A program made the translations under genes and the position numbers. The notes below the pieces were generated by a model, which saw only the letters and a program-made list of their open reading frames with translations, searched no databases and was not told the DNA's origin. From NCBI RefSeq assembly GCF_036416795.1, contig NZ_CP143867.1:2658001-2722000 (forward strand): 64,000 nt of DNA, given 5' to 3'. Positions within the stretch are counted from its first letter, which is position 1, and each line of letters starts with the position of its first letter. Below, piece by piece: positions 9,631-17,590 of this stretch. The DNA is from Bacteroides sp. MSB163 (lineage in GTDB: Bacteria; Bacteroidota; Bacteroidia; Bacteroidales; Bacteroidaceae).

Positions 9631-10563
9631 TTACCGGCTGGTCAGCAGCTTCGTTTCCAACTGCTTCTTCTCTTTCTGCGCCTGCTTTTTGTCAAGGGTC
9701 AAGAAGCCGAAGTCATGGTTGTATTGCTGTCCTTCACTGACAATCCAATGCAAGAAGCCAGCCACTATGTGCTTGTCTTTGTAGGCAAACCCTACCTCCC
9801 GTAGCGGTACCAGAGTGATGGCGTCATTCTCCAGCAACTGCAACGTTTCATCCAAATCACCGTTGCGCAGGATTTCGCCCTGTTCTTTCTTTACATCCAA
9901 TGGCAACAAGGACAATTGGGGTTTTAACTTACGGCTCTCCAGATCAAAAAGATAAGTCAGGTTGTTGAAAGTAACTCCTGTGTGGTCTTTGCTGATAGCG
10001 GTCAACAGGTAGATGTCATCACCGGCAATACGCTTGCCACGCAACTGGGCTGTCTGATAACCGAAATAAGCGGCAAAAGCATTGGCACCCGAAACGCGGT
10101 TAGTCCCGGAGTAAACAGTAACTCCTTCGCGCAATTCATCTCTCTTCTTACCATTCTCCACCTCTTGCAAGGCGTTATGCTGGAAAAAGAGTTTCTTCAA
10201 TGCCTTCTCATCGAAACGACGACGGGTTATCTGTTCATACAACGGATTCTGAACAGTCGTAACAGGCAACAAAGCATACCGCCCCACATAGGTCACGTGG
10301 CTGTCTGCCTTATCTTCCTCACCGGCAATCTCTGACACAAAACGCAAATCGGCTTCCTCGTCGCTACCTGCAACAAGGCGTATCTGCACGTCGGGATGTG
10401 CCTCTGTATATTTCTTGATCCAAGTTTCCACCAGCCCGCTACCAAACTTGGGGATGGTGACGGTGATCACTTTTTGAGGTTTGTCTGCTGCATAAGATGA
10501 AGAGAAAACAGTCAACAGAACCATAATGAATATTTGTCTGAAATTATATCGTATTGTAGTCAT
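9631..10563 (-). CDS. PstS-like periplasmic substrate-binding protein
   Basis: 310 residues from MTTIRYNFRQIFIMVLLTVFS; an ATG 14 codons upstream (10605) is in frame but would spoil the signal peptide, so 10563 is chosen. The mature protein begins with KPQKVITVTIPKFGSGLVE, and contains the YSGTNRVSGANAFAAYFGYQ segment resembling the binding loops of PstS/molybdate-type receptors. No ABC permease or ATPase gene is next to it, so it does not act as a usual ABC receptor here; it heads the SusCD operon and may hand ligand on in the periplasm or sense it. Confidence 0.65.
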   Translation of the reverse strand: MTTIRYNFRQIFIMVLLTVFSSSYAADKPQKVITVTIPKFGSGLVETWIKKYTEAHPDVQIRLVAGSDEEADLRFVSEIAGEEDKADSHVTYVGRYALLPVTTVQNPLYEQITRRRFDEKALKKLFFQHNALQEVENGKKRDELREGVTVYSGTNRVSGANAFAAYFGYQTAQLRGKRIAGDDIYLLTAISKDHTGVTFNNLTYLFDLESRKLKPQLSLLPLDVKKEQGEILRNGDLDETLQLLENDAITLVPLREVGFAYKDKHIVAGFLHWIVSEGQQYNHDFGFLTLDKKQAQKEKKQLETKLLTSR

Positions 10564-10854
10564 ATCAATTATTATTTTTAAAGTTTGTAATTCACTTCTT
10601 TCCATAAGACTTCCGTCTTTCTTTCCATGGAATGACTGTAAGCCAATTGCATAACAGTACGGAAAGGGATCATCCTTCTCGGTTCATTATTGTATTATTG
10701 TGCCAGGTGGCACATTCGCATGTCTCTATGGCAACAGACATAGACTGCTGACCATCGAAACCGATTTAACTTTCTGTTTTTTACCATCTCTTTTCCTTTT
10801 ACCTTAAACTCAATAAACTATTATCTTCTTTTATGATGTATTAAAAACATAGTG

Positions 10855-10885
10855 CAAAGATAAATCGGAACCGAAAGCCACACAA
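10855..10885 (-). promoter_or_regulatory. Bacteroides-type promoter for the SBP-SusCD operon
   Basis: Minus strand TATCTTTG at 10862-10855 matches the TAnnTTTG -7 consensus; TTG at 10885-10883 lies 20 bp upstream as -33 box. It is about 290 bp upstream of the first start codon. Confidence 0.65.
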
Positions 10886-10926
10886 TACCATTCGAATGGC
10901 ATTTTTACATACCGCATCTGCGGTAT
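10885..10926. promoter_or_regulatory. tandem operator-like dyads ATACC-N8-GGTAT
   Basis: Two 18-bp dyads with centres 24 bp apart: ATACCATTCGAATGGCAT at 10885-10902 (16 of 18 bases symmetric) and ATACCGCATCTGCGGTAT at 10909-10926 (fully symmetric around the central TC). They sit directly upstream of the -33 box, the usual place for an activator. The bioB promoter has the same kind of site in the same place. Confidence 0.6.
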
Positions 10927-10968
10927 TTTATAATATCGGTATGTCCAGGATGCTGGAGCCTGTTTTTC

Positions 10969-11190
10969 TTATTTTTCTATTGTAACTTTATAAGTGTCCC
11001 CTCCATAATGTTTTATGGAAAGCACTCTGTATCCTTGCTCCTGTACGCTTCGAGGTATATTCTCTAACGGTTCTCCCTCGTTTAAAAGGACTTCCAGTGT
11101 ATCTCCCTCGGTCATTTGTGCCAGCTTGAGTTTAGTGCGGACGAAAGTCATAGGGCAGTGTTCCCGGGTGATGTCAAGTATATGGTTCAT
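10969..11190 (-). CDS. TusA/SirA-like sulfur carrier protein
   Basis: 73 residues, the usual size of the family. It carries the CPMTFVRTKLKL motif: a Cys-Pro at about residue 13-14 followed by a helix, where the Cys carries the persulfide in TusA proteins. The C-terminal strand GYRVLSIKHYGGDTYKVTIEK fits the two-layer fold. Last gene of the sulfur cluster, 18 bp after the DsrE-like gene. In known systems TusA passes sulfur between a rhodanese or desulfurase and DsrE-type proteins or biosynthetic enzymes. Confidence 0.85.
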   Translation of the reverse strand: MNHILDITREHCPMTFVRTKLKLAQMTEGDTLEVLLNEGEPLENIPRSVQEQGYRVLSIKHYGGDTYKVTIEK

Positions 11191-11208
11191 CTTTTTGTTT
11201 TCGAGTAG

Positions 11209-11724
11209 TTATACAAACAAGGTCTGCCCCCCTTGGGAAAGTTTCAGAAAAGTGGCCACTCCCAGGACATCCTCCACTTCATGGATGAAGTCGCCTTTTT
11301 CCAGTCCGAGAATGTGCATCGCCATCTCACAGGCATACAGGTGGATGCCAAGTGCCTTGGCAGCATCCAGCAGTTCTTCCAGTGTGGCGACGTTGTTCCT
11401 GCGCATCATGTAACGGAATATTTTCGGTCCCAGCCCCATGAAATTGAAACGGCTGGCCGGCGCTGTTCCCAGTCCCCCCATCATGAAACCGAATACCCTG
11501 GACAGGAATCCCCTGCCTGTAAAAGAGCGTCCCTGTTTCCGCTTGATGGCATCCAGTCCCCAAAAGGTAAAGAACATGTTTACTTCGTAACCGACGGCAG
11601 CCGCGCCGGTAGCCAGCGTGAAAGCGGCAGTCAGCCTGTCGAAATCTCCGCTGAAGGCGATGAGTGAAAGTTTCCTCACGCCAGTTGTACTTTGACAATG
11701 AATTGCGTTTTCTATGATTCCCAT
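11209..11724 (-). CDS. DsrE/DsrF/DrsH-like (DsrE2-type) protein
   Basis: 171 residues. The N-terminal KLSLIAFSGDFDRLTAAFTLATGAAA followed by EVNMFFTFWGLDAIKR is characteristic of DsrE2-type proteins, often next to TusA genes. A Cys in LYACEMAMHILG (about residue 131) corresponds to the conserved sulfur-binding Cys region. A hydrophobic segment around residues 75-95 is present. Together with the TusA-like protein it probably forms a small sulfur-relay pair. Gene lies between thiF/moeB-like and tusA-like genes on the same strand. Confidence 0.8.
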   Translation of the reverse strand: MGIIENAIHCQSTTGVRKLSLIAFSGDFDRLTAAFTLATGAAAVGYEVNMFFTFWGLDAIKRKQGRSFTGRGFLSRVFGFMMGGLGTAPASRFNFMGLGPKIFRYMMRRNNVATLEELLDAAKALGIHLYACEMAMHILGLEKGDFIHEVEDVLGVATFLKLSQGGQTLFV

Positions 11725-11761
11725 TTTATTGTGTTTTTTAACGTCAGTACCAAAGGACCTG

Positions 11762-12580
11762 CTATGGATTCCGGTGTGGTTTCAAATCGCACACTGGCTG
11801 TCCATAACTGACAAGCTCTTCTATCATGGGGTGTATTCCACACAAGGGACAATCGTTTTGTCGGCAAGACTCTATCCGGTGGAATTCCATGGTCCTGGCA
11901 TCGAATGTCAGCAGACGGTCGGTCAGAAGTTCTCCCGTTCCGGTCAGATATTTTAAGGTCTCTGCCGCCTGAATGCTACCCAATATGCCGGCTATGGCTC
12001 CCAGTACGCCCGCTTGCGAGCAAGAAGGCGAGCCGCCTGCAGGAGGAGGCTCACCGAACAGGCACCGGTAACAGGCCGTGCCCGGAAGATGGGTGAAGAT
12101 CTGTCCTTCGAAACGCAGGATTCCCCCCTGGGTAACAGGTTTGCTTGCCAGGACGCAGGCGTCGTTGATAAGATACTTGGTGGGGAAATTGTCCGTACCG
12201 TCCACGATAAAGTCATATTCTCTGACGATATCCAAAATATTCTCCACTGTAAGGTTCTCATGATAGGTGTTGATGCAGACATAAGGATTTATCTTCCGCA
12301 GTTTCTCTCCGGCGGAATCCACCTTGTTGCGCCCCACGTCCGGCGTGAAGTGTATCACCTGGCGTTGCAGGTTGGAAAGCTCCACCGTGTCACCGTCCGC
12401 AATGCCGATTGTCCCCACTCCGGCAGCTGCCAGATAGAGAGCGACAGGTGACCCTAACCCACCGACACCGATAACGAGCACACGCCCCCGTCGTATCCTT
12501 TCCTGTCCCTCTGCTCCGACTTCTTGCAACAGGATATGCTGGCTGTAACGTTGAAGTTCCTCTTCCGTGAAATCAATCAT
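11762..12580 (-). CDS. ThiF/MoeB/HesA-family adenylyltransferase
   Basis: 272 residues. E1-like enzyme that adenylates the C-terminal Gly of a sulfur-carrier protein. Visible: YSQHILLQEVGAEGQERI, the nucleotide-binding VIGVGGLGSPVALYLAAAGVG, DGDTVELSNLQRQ, the DGTDNFPTKYLIND segment and two zinc CxxC pairs (CYRC near residue 173, CPLC near 245). No ThiS/MoaD-like partner gene is next to it; the partner may be encoded elsewhere. It lies 37 bp upstream of the DsrE-like gene and 29 bp downstream of bioB, so transcript sharing is likely. Confidence 0.9.
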   Translation of the reverse strand: MIDFTEEELQRYSQHILLQEVGAEGQERIRRGRVLVIGVGGLGSPVALYLAAAGVGTIGIADGDTVELSNLQRQVIHFTPDVGRNKVDSAGEKLRKINPYVCINTYHENLTVENILDIVREYDFIVDGTDNFPTKYLINDACVLASKPVTQGGILRFEGQIFTHLPGTACYRCLFGEPPPAGGSPSCSQAGVLGAIAGILGSIQAAETLKYLTGTGELLTDRLLTFDARTMEFHRIESCRQNDCPLCGIHPMIEELVSYGQPVCDLKPHRNP

Positions 12581-12609
12581 TCCTCCTCCTTTTCGTTTCA
12601 GATTCCTCG

Positions 12610-13578
12610 TTACAACCAGACGTGATAGCCGGCTTCGGTGGTCAACGCCTTATCTTCGTCTATGCAGGAACCGGTCGTAGTCAGCAAGTCGCCTACCACA
12701 GCGGCATTGATGCCGATTTCGAGTGCTTCCAATTGTACTTCACGTGAGAGCCTGCCCCTTCCCCCGGCAAAGCGCAATTCCGCCCCGGGATGAAGGAAAC
12801 GGAAAACAGCTACGGTCAGCAATATCTCCTCATCGTCAATGGGAGCCGTATCGGACAGGGGAGTGCCCTTGACAGGCGACAGAATATTAATAGGAATAGA
12901 CTCCGGCCGCACCTCTCGCAATGCGATGGCCAGCTCGATACGTTGGGCACGTGTTTCCCCCATGCCTATGATCCCACCACTGCATATCTCAAAACCAATC
13001 TCCCTGGCCCATTTCAGAGTCTGTATCTTCTCCTCAATGGTATGGGTCGTGCACAATTGTGGGAAAAAGGAAGGTGCCGCTTCCAGATTGCAATGATAGC
13101 GTCTCACGCCTGCATCCCAGAGCTGTTGCAGCTCTCCTTTCCCTAACAGTCCCAGCGAGCCACACAGGAAAAGACGGGTATTTTTTCCCAGTTCACGATA
13201 GTTCTCGCAAATCTTTTCCAAGTCATCCCCTTTTACGGACCGGCCGCTCGTCACCTGGCAGAAGCGCCTCACACCTTTCTTCTCGTCCCGCTTGGCCTGT
13301 GCCACCACCTTGTCAGCCGGAGCAATCCCATGGACTTCGGAACCGGTATGGTAGTATCCGGATTGGGCACACCATTTACAGTTCTCGGGGCATTTGCCGG
13401 CACGGGCATTGATAATGCTGCACGGGTTGAAAGACGGCTTCCCGAAGTGGCGTGTAATTTCTCCGGCAGCCTTGTAGAGGGCTTCCCTCCCTTTTGTTTC
13501 GGCCAGCTCCATGATTTCTGTCCGGGTCAATGACTCTCCCCGGAGTACCCGTTGTTTCAATTTTTCTATTATTTCCAT
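12610..13578 (-). CDS. bioB: biotin synthase
   Basis: 322 residues from MEIIEKLKQRVLRGESLTR; an ATG 19 codons upstream would lie across the promoter, so 13578 is preferred. Radical SAM enzyme inserting sulfur into dethiobiotin. The CPENCKWCAQ motif (about residues 60-69) gives the three Cys for the 4Fe-4S cluster; RFCQVTSGR, YHCNLEA, ICSGGIIGMGE and FAGGRGRLSRE with the conserved Arg for the auxiliary 2Fe-2S cluster are all present. No other biotin genes are near; instead it heads a ThiF-DsrE-TusA group, which may help resupply the sulfur BioB sacrifices. Confidence 0.95.
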   Translation of the reverse strand: MEIIEKLKQRVLRGESLTRTEIMELAETKGREALYKAAGEITRHFGKPSFNPCSIINARAGKCPENCKWCAQSGYYHTGSEVHGIAPADKVVAQAKRDEKKGVRRFCQVTSGRSVKGDDLEKICENYRELGKNTRLFLCGSLGLLGKGELQQLWDAGVRRYHCNLEAAPSFFPQLCTTHTIEEKIQTLKWAREIGFEICSGGIIGMGETRAQRIELAIALREVRPESIPINILSPVKGTPLSDTAPIDDEEILLTVAVFRFLHPGAELRFAGGRGRLSREVQLEALEIGINAAVVGDLLTTTGSCIDEDKALTTEAGYHVWL

Positions 13579-13632
13579 TGCTACTTTCTTTGATTGACAG
13601 ATACCTGAATCTCCGTACAGGAACTGTCCATG

Positions 13633-13680
13633 CAAAGGTAGTATGGATTTACACGGCGGAAAATACCACCAGTGCGGTAT
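13633..13680 (-). promoter_or_regulatory. bioB promoter with ATACC-N8-GGTAT dyad
   Basis: Minus strand TACCTTTG at 13640-13633 fits the TAnnTTTG box. The 18-bp dyad ATACCACCAGTGCGGTAT occupies 13663-13680, 22 bp above the -7 box, exactly the same distance as at the SusCD promoter. The remaining part of the 187-bp gap to the Lrp gene holds nothing else I recognise. Confidence 0.6.
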
Positions 13681-13765
13681 ATTTTATCCCACAAATATGG
13701 TATCCGTGATAAAGGGGGGGCGGTCAGGCGTGTCGGAGGCCGGTTGGCGTAGCTTATACGGAAGA

Positions 13766-14236
13766 TCAGATATGGATACCGTAAACATGCTTCACTTCAT
13801 CCATGACAAACATACTTTCAATGGAGCCGAGGCTTTCAACCGTCCCCAATACATTGAGGATGAACTCCTGGTAATATTTCATATCCGGGGCATGGATTTT
13901 CAGCAGATAGTCGAAGCCGCCCGATATGTTGTAGCATTCGGTCACCTCCGGGATATCTTGCACGATACGTGCAAATTCCCCGGCGATATCCCGGTTCATC
14001 CGCCGGAGTTTCACATTACAGAACACCACGAATCCCCGGTCAAGTTTTCCCGCGTCCAGTACCGCCATATATTTTTTTATATATCCTCCTTCCTCCAGCC
14101 TCTTGAGCCGTTCGAATACGGGAGTGGATGAAAGGCGGACTTTCGCCGCGAGCTCTTTGACTGTCAGCCGGGCATTCTCCTGTAATGTGCGGAGCATCTG
14201 TATGTCCACATGGTCCAATTTTCTTGAAGTATCCAT
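13766..14236 (-). CDS. Lrp/AsnC-family transcriptional regulator
   Basis: 156 residues. N-terminal winged HTH (KLDHVDIQMLRTLQENARLTVKELAAKVRLSSTPVFERLKRLEE) followed by the RAM effector-binding domain (from about residue 65, with TECYNISGGFDYLLKIHAPD). Such proteins respond to amino acids. It lies 25 bp after the MalY-like gene and 85 bp before the bioB operator, so it is a natural candidate for the regulator of this cluster, possibly acting on the dyads at the three promoters. Binding is inferred from position only. Confidence 0.9.
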   Translation of the reverse strand: MDTSRKLDHVDIQMLRTLQENARLTVKELAAKVRLSSTPVFERLKRLEEGGYIKKYMAVLDAGKLDRGFVVFCNVKLRRMNRDIAGEFARIVQDIPEVTECYNISGGFDYLLKIHAPDMKYYQEFILNVLGTVESLGSIESMFVMDEVKHVYGIHI

Positions 14237-14261
14237 CGTTTTCTGCTAATATAAAAAGTGT

Positions 14262-15440
14262 TCATAATGCCTCCACCGCTTGCCGGAGCTGTTCCATTGC
14301 CTGCCGGAGCACCGCTCTGGGAGTGCCCACATTCATCCGCATGAATCCCTCGCCGCCAGGACCAAACATCTCGCCGTCATTCAATGCCAGGCGGGCCTTG
14401 TTTACAAAAAGATGTAACAATCGGTCGTGATTCAGCTTCAAGGCACGGCAGTCCAGCCATATAAGGAATGAAGCCTGCGGACGCAGAGGCTTGACAGCTG
14501 GCAAATACTTCTTGCAGTAGTCCATTACAAAATCGATGTTGCCTTCCACATAGCGGAGCATCTCCCTGCGCCAGGGCTCACCTTTCCTAAAGGCGGCAAT
14601 GGTGGCTATGGGGGCGAAAAGCGGTGCCTCGTTCAGCTCGTTCGCCTTCATCCATCCGAAGAAACGATGGCGTATATTTCTGTCAGGAACGATGGCATAG
14701 GAACTGACGATACCGGCGATATTGAATGTCTTGGAAGGTGCCCCGAAAGTAATGCTGCATGCGGAAGCCTCCTCGGAGACCGTGGCGAACGGAATGTGCC
14801 TGTTGCCCCACAACGCCATATCGCAATGTATCTCGTCGGAGATGACAAGGATGCCACGGCGGTAACAAAAATCTGCCAAGCGGATAAGTGTTTCCCTGTC
14901 CCATACGACACCGCCGGGGTTATGAGGATTGGAGAGAATCAGCATCCGGCATTTCCCGTCAGCCACGGTTTCAAGATTCTCAAAATCCATGCTGTAGGAG
15001 CCGTCTTCATTCTCCCGTAACGGGTTATATACCACTTCACGCCCGTTCTCCTGAGGGGTTATGCGGAAGGGATGGTAGACGGGAGGCTGTATGATGACTT
15101 TCTCATCCTCCTTCACAAATACATTGACGGCCATTCCGATACCTTTCATTATTCCGGGGATGTATGACAGCCACTCCGGTTCCACCCTCCATCCGTGGTG
15201 TGAAGCGATCCATTCGATGACAGCCGTTCTGTACTCTTCCGGTTCCACCGTATAACCGAACAGCGGATGTTCCAGTCGTTGACGTAACGCTCTGATGATG
15301 AAGGACGGAGTCTCAAAATCCATATCCGCCACCCATAAGGGAAGCAGCCCGGCGTTACCGTAACGTTCTTGCAGTGCGTCTATTTTCAGGGCGCCTGTGC
15401 CCCTTCTGTCCACAATTTTGCCAAAATCGTATCTTTCCAT
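14262..15440 (-). CDS. MalY/PatB-type PLP C-S lyase (aminotransferase fold type I)
   Basis: 392 residues. Cleaves the C-S bond of cystathionine, cysteine or related thioethers to give a thiol, pyruvate and ammonia in characterised MalY/PatB proteins. Features: RRGTGALKIDAL and PLWVADMDFETPSFI at the N-terminus, LSNPHNPGG (about residues 170-178), DEIHCDMAL, and the PLP lysine in TFGAPSKTFNIAG (about residue 237). The C-terminal RMNVGTPRAVLRQAMEQL carries the substrate-carboxylate Arg. It is in an operon with a second PLP lyase upstream and an Lrp regulator downstream, which supports a sulfur-amino-acid role. Confidence 0.88.
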   Translation of the reverse strand: MERYDFGKIVDRRGTGALKIDALQERYGNAGLLPLWVADMDFETPSFIIRALRQRLEHPLFGYTVEPEEYRTAVIEWIASHHGWRVEPEWLSYIPGIMKGIGMAVNVFVKEDEKVIIQPPVYHPFRITPQENGREVVYNPLRENEDGSYSMDFENLETVADGKCRMLILSNPHNPGGVVWDRETLIRLADFCYRRGILVISDEIHCDMALWGNRHIPFATVSEEASACSITFGAPSKTFNIAGIVSSYAIVPDRNIRHRFFGWMKANELNEAPLFAPIATIAAFRKGEPWRREMLRYVEGNIDFVMDYCKKYLPAVKPLRPQASFLIWLDCRALKLNHDRLLHLFVNKARLALNDGEMFGPGGEGFMRMNVGTPRAVLRQAMEQLRQAVEAL

Positions 15441-15478
15441 ACTTGCTTCTGTCTTTAATGATTATTCCTATATGATCG

Positions 15479-16651
15479 TTAGCCCAGCGCTTGTTCGATG
15501 TCCTCCAGCAGATCGTCCGTATCCTCCAGTCCGATGGAAAGACGGATAGTCGTATCCCTTACATCCATCTCACGCCTCTGTGCTTCGGTAAATAGCCCGA
15601 AAATAGTGCTTGCGGGATGGATGGCGAGTGTCTTGTTGTCGAACAGGTTGGTGGCGCGTCGTATCAGTCTCAGACGGTTGATGAAACTGATGCACGCCTC
15701 TCGGCTTTCAAGTTCCATCGTTATCATGGCACCGGCGGTGGAGCCGAACTGCCTCTGTGCCAGCGCATGGTACGGGTTATCCTCCAGCCCTATATAATTT
15801 ACGTGCCGGACATCAGGCTGGGTACGGAGCTGTTCCGCAATTACGGCGGCATTGCCGGACTGTACCCGGTAACGTGCATCCAGCGTCTCCAGTCCGATGG
15901 TCTGCATGTAGGCTACATGCGGGGTCATATAAGCACCCAAGTTGAAAAGCATTTCCGTACGCATGCGTCTGCCGAATTCGGGACAGGTCCCATAATCCAT
16001 GACTAGTCCGCCGATGGAAGTAGCTCCACCGGACAAATATTTGGTACTGGAAACCACCTCTATGTCCACTCCAAGGCTATGCGAACTGAATTCCGTGAAA
16101 GGAATGAGCGTGGTGTCGGCTATGAGGGGGATTCCCTTTCTGTGAGCAATCAGGGAGAGCGCCTGCAGATCTGCAACCTCCATCTGCGGATTGGTGATGA
16201 TTTCCAGATAGATGCAACAAGTATCACGATCCACAGCACTCTCCACGGACCGGATGTCAGTCAGGTCGCACAGTCTGGGGGACACTCCGAAACGAGGCAA
16301 CGTTCCGGTAATGAGCGCATAGGTGTTACCAAACAGGTGGCGTGATGTGACGATATTCCTGCCGGCGGCTGCCACCGAGAACAGGGTGTTGCTGATGGCC
16401 GCCATACCGGAACTCAGGGCGATAACGTCCGCAGCACCGGTGAGGGACCTCACCTTGTTCTCAAGAAAAGTTACCGTAGGATTCATCACCCGGGAATAGT
16501 CAGGAGAGTCCGTCCGACCGCAAAATGCGTCCGACATGCTGTCGGCATCGTCAAACTCGTAGGCAGCCGTATGGTACACCGGCATGCTCAAGGCATCATA
16601 GGCATCCCGGCGTTGGAATCGGGTATGGATTGCTTGGGTTTGTTTTTTCAT
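15479..16651 (-). CDS. Cys/Met metabolism PLP-dependent lyase or synthase (gamma family)
   Basis: 390 residues from MKKQTQAIHTRFQ; the longer in-frame start at 16699 overlaps the promoter. The family covers cystathionine gamma-synthase, O-acylhomoserine sulfhydrylase and methionine gamma-lyase. Motifs: YSRVMNPTVTFLENKVRSL, ALSSGMAAIS (PLP phosphate loop), IPLIADTTLI with the ring-stacking region, and the PLP lysine in SSTKYLSGGATSIGG. Exact reaction cannot be set from sequence by eye. First gene of the sulfur operon, 38 bp upstream of the MalY-like gene. Confidence 0.88.
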   Translation of the reverse strand: MKKQTQAIHTRFQRRDAYDALSMPVYHTAAYEFDDADSMSDAFCGRTDSPDYSRVMNPTVTFLENKVRSLTGAADVIALSSGMAAISNTLFSVAAAGRNIVTSRHLFGNTYALITGTLPRFGVSPRLCDLTDIRSVESAVDRDTCCIYLEIITNPQMEVADLQALSLIAHRKGIPLIADTTLIPFTEFSSHSLGVDIEVVSSTKYLSGGATSIGGLVMDYGTCPEFGRRMRTEMLFNLGAYMTPHVAYMQTIGLETLDARYRVQSGNAAVIAEQLRTQPDVRHVNYIGLEDNPYHALAQRQFGSTAGAMITMELESREACISFINRLRLIRRATNLFDNKTLAIHPASTIFGLFTEAQRREMDVRDTTIRLSIGLEDTDDLLEDIEQALG

Positions 16652-16696
16652 TGCTTTTTCTTTTATTATATATTTATCTTCATCTGTATGTCGCGG

Positions 16697-16741
16697 CAAA
16701 TTTAGTGATAAAACCTAAATTGCATACGAAATATGGCGTAA
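16697..16741 (-). promoter_or_regulatory. promoter of the gamma-family lyase operon with related dyad
   Basis: Minus strand TAAATTTG at 16704-16697 matches the -7 box. A weaker 18-bp dyad, ATACG-N8-CGTAA, occupies 16724-16741; its arms differ from the other two promoters in the fifth base (G instead of C) and it lies 19 rather than 22 bp above the -7 box, so it would overlap -33. The rest of the 293-bp divergent gap is AT-rich and holds the promoter for the acetyltransferase. Confidence 0.5.
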
Positions 16742-16890
16742 TATCTGTTTTAGAGGCTTTGATTTGGAATAATATTCTTTTTTATGAATCTCCAGATATT
16801 CGTTATAGTATAATTGTTCTTTGAAAAGGTTATGAAATAGTGTTATTTTCTATTTTTCTTTATAATATTGGGCGGTTCATTCATCTACTG

Positions 16891-16898
16891 TAATTTTG
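16891..16898 (+). promoter_or_regulatory. -7 box of the acetyltransferase promoter
   Basis: TAATTTTG matches TAnnTTTG and lies 47 bp upstream of the ATG at 16945. Confidence 0.5.
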
Positions 16899-16944
16899 CC
16901 ATAATTACGCACCTTGTTGAATCACAAGGACAAAACATATTTCT

Positions 16945-17433
16945 ATGGTAACAAATAAAATTCGAGATTCTGTAGAGATCACGCGCTGGGACAGGAAATA
17001 CCGCAGTGATTTCATTCGTTTGAACCGTGAATGGATTGAAAGATTTTTCTGTCTGGAAGAATCCGACCTGAAGATACTGGGTGATCCCGAAGGGGAGATA
17101 ATAGACAAGGGGGGAGAGATATTCCTTGCTTTGAATCGTGGAAAGGTGGTGGGGTGTTGCGCATTGATGTACCATCCTGATACCGGGCGACATGAGCTGG
17201 CCAAGATGGCTGTCTCTCCTGCCGAACAAGGAAAAGGGATTGGTTTTCTGTTAGGAGTCGCCCTGTTGAAATATGCAGGGGAACATGGTGTGACCGATAT
17301 TTTTCTGGAGGCCAATACACGGCTGGCGGCTTCCGTCAGGCTGTACCACAAACTCGGCTTCCGTCAGGTGGAAGCGAAGAACCCTGTGTACGACAGATGC
17401 AATCTGTATATGGAAAAAATTCTAGGACATTGA
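16945..17433 (+). CDS. GNAT-family N-acetyltransferase
   Basis: 162 residues. Acetyl-CoA binding motif A is seen as LAKMAVSPAEQGKGIGFLLG (about residues 91-111), preceded by the KVVGCCALMYHPD strand pair and followed by FLEANTRLAASVRLYHKLGF, the usual motif B. The acceptor is unknown. It is divergent from the sulfur operon and separated by 157 bp from the next gene. Confidence 0.88.
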   Translation: MVTNKIRDSVEITRWDRKYRSDFIRLNREWIERFFCLEESDLKILGDPEGEIIDKGGEIFLALNRGKVVGCCALMYHPDTGRHELAKMAVSPAEQGKGIGFLLGVALLKYAGEHGVTDIFLEANTRLAASVRLYHKLGFRQVEAKNPVYDRCNLYMEKILGH

Positions 17434-17590
17434 GATTTGCCCGTTGTAACAGTTGTCACTGCCCAGACCATCCAGACGTCAGTCAAAGGAGAACAGATGA
17501 TCGTCACTGTTCGCAAACATACTGCGACAGGCAGGGGAAAACGACATCTTTTAATTATATTATCCCGTTGAACTTTTATTAGGAACAGTC

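Larger units (their letters stand above)
10564..10968. promoter_or_regulatory. 405-bp intergenic control region of the SusCD operon
   Basis: No gene is seen here. On the minus strand it holds a Bacteroides promoter, two operator-like dyads upstream of it (listed separately), and a long leader of about 290 bases. The leader contains a 16-bp dyad TGTGCCAGGTGGCACA at 10699-10714 and a small stem TCTATG/CATAGA at 10725-10730 and 10739-10744. I do not recognise a known riboswitch class in it. Confidence 0.6.

Noticed and set aside
10600..10760. Riboswitch (cobalamin, SAM or TPP type) in the leader of the SBP-SusCD operon
   Set aside because: Two short stems are present but none of the conserved cores of these classes was found.
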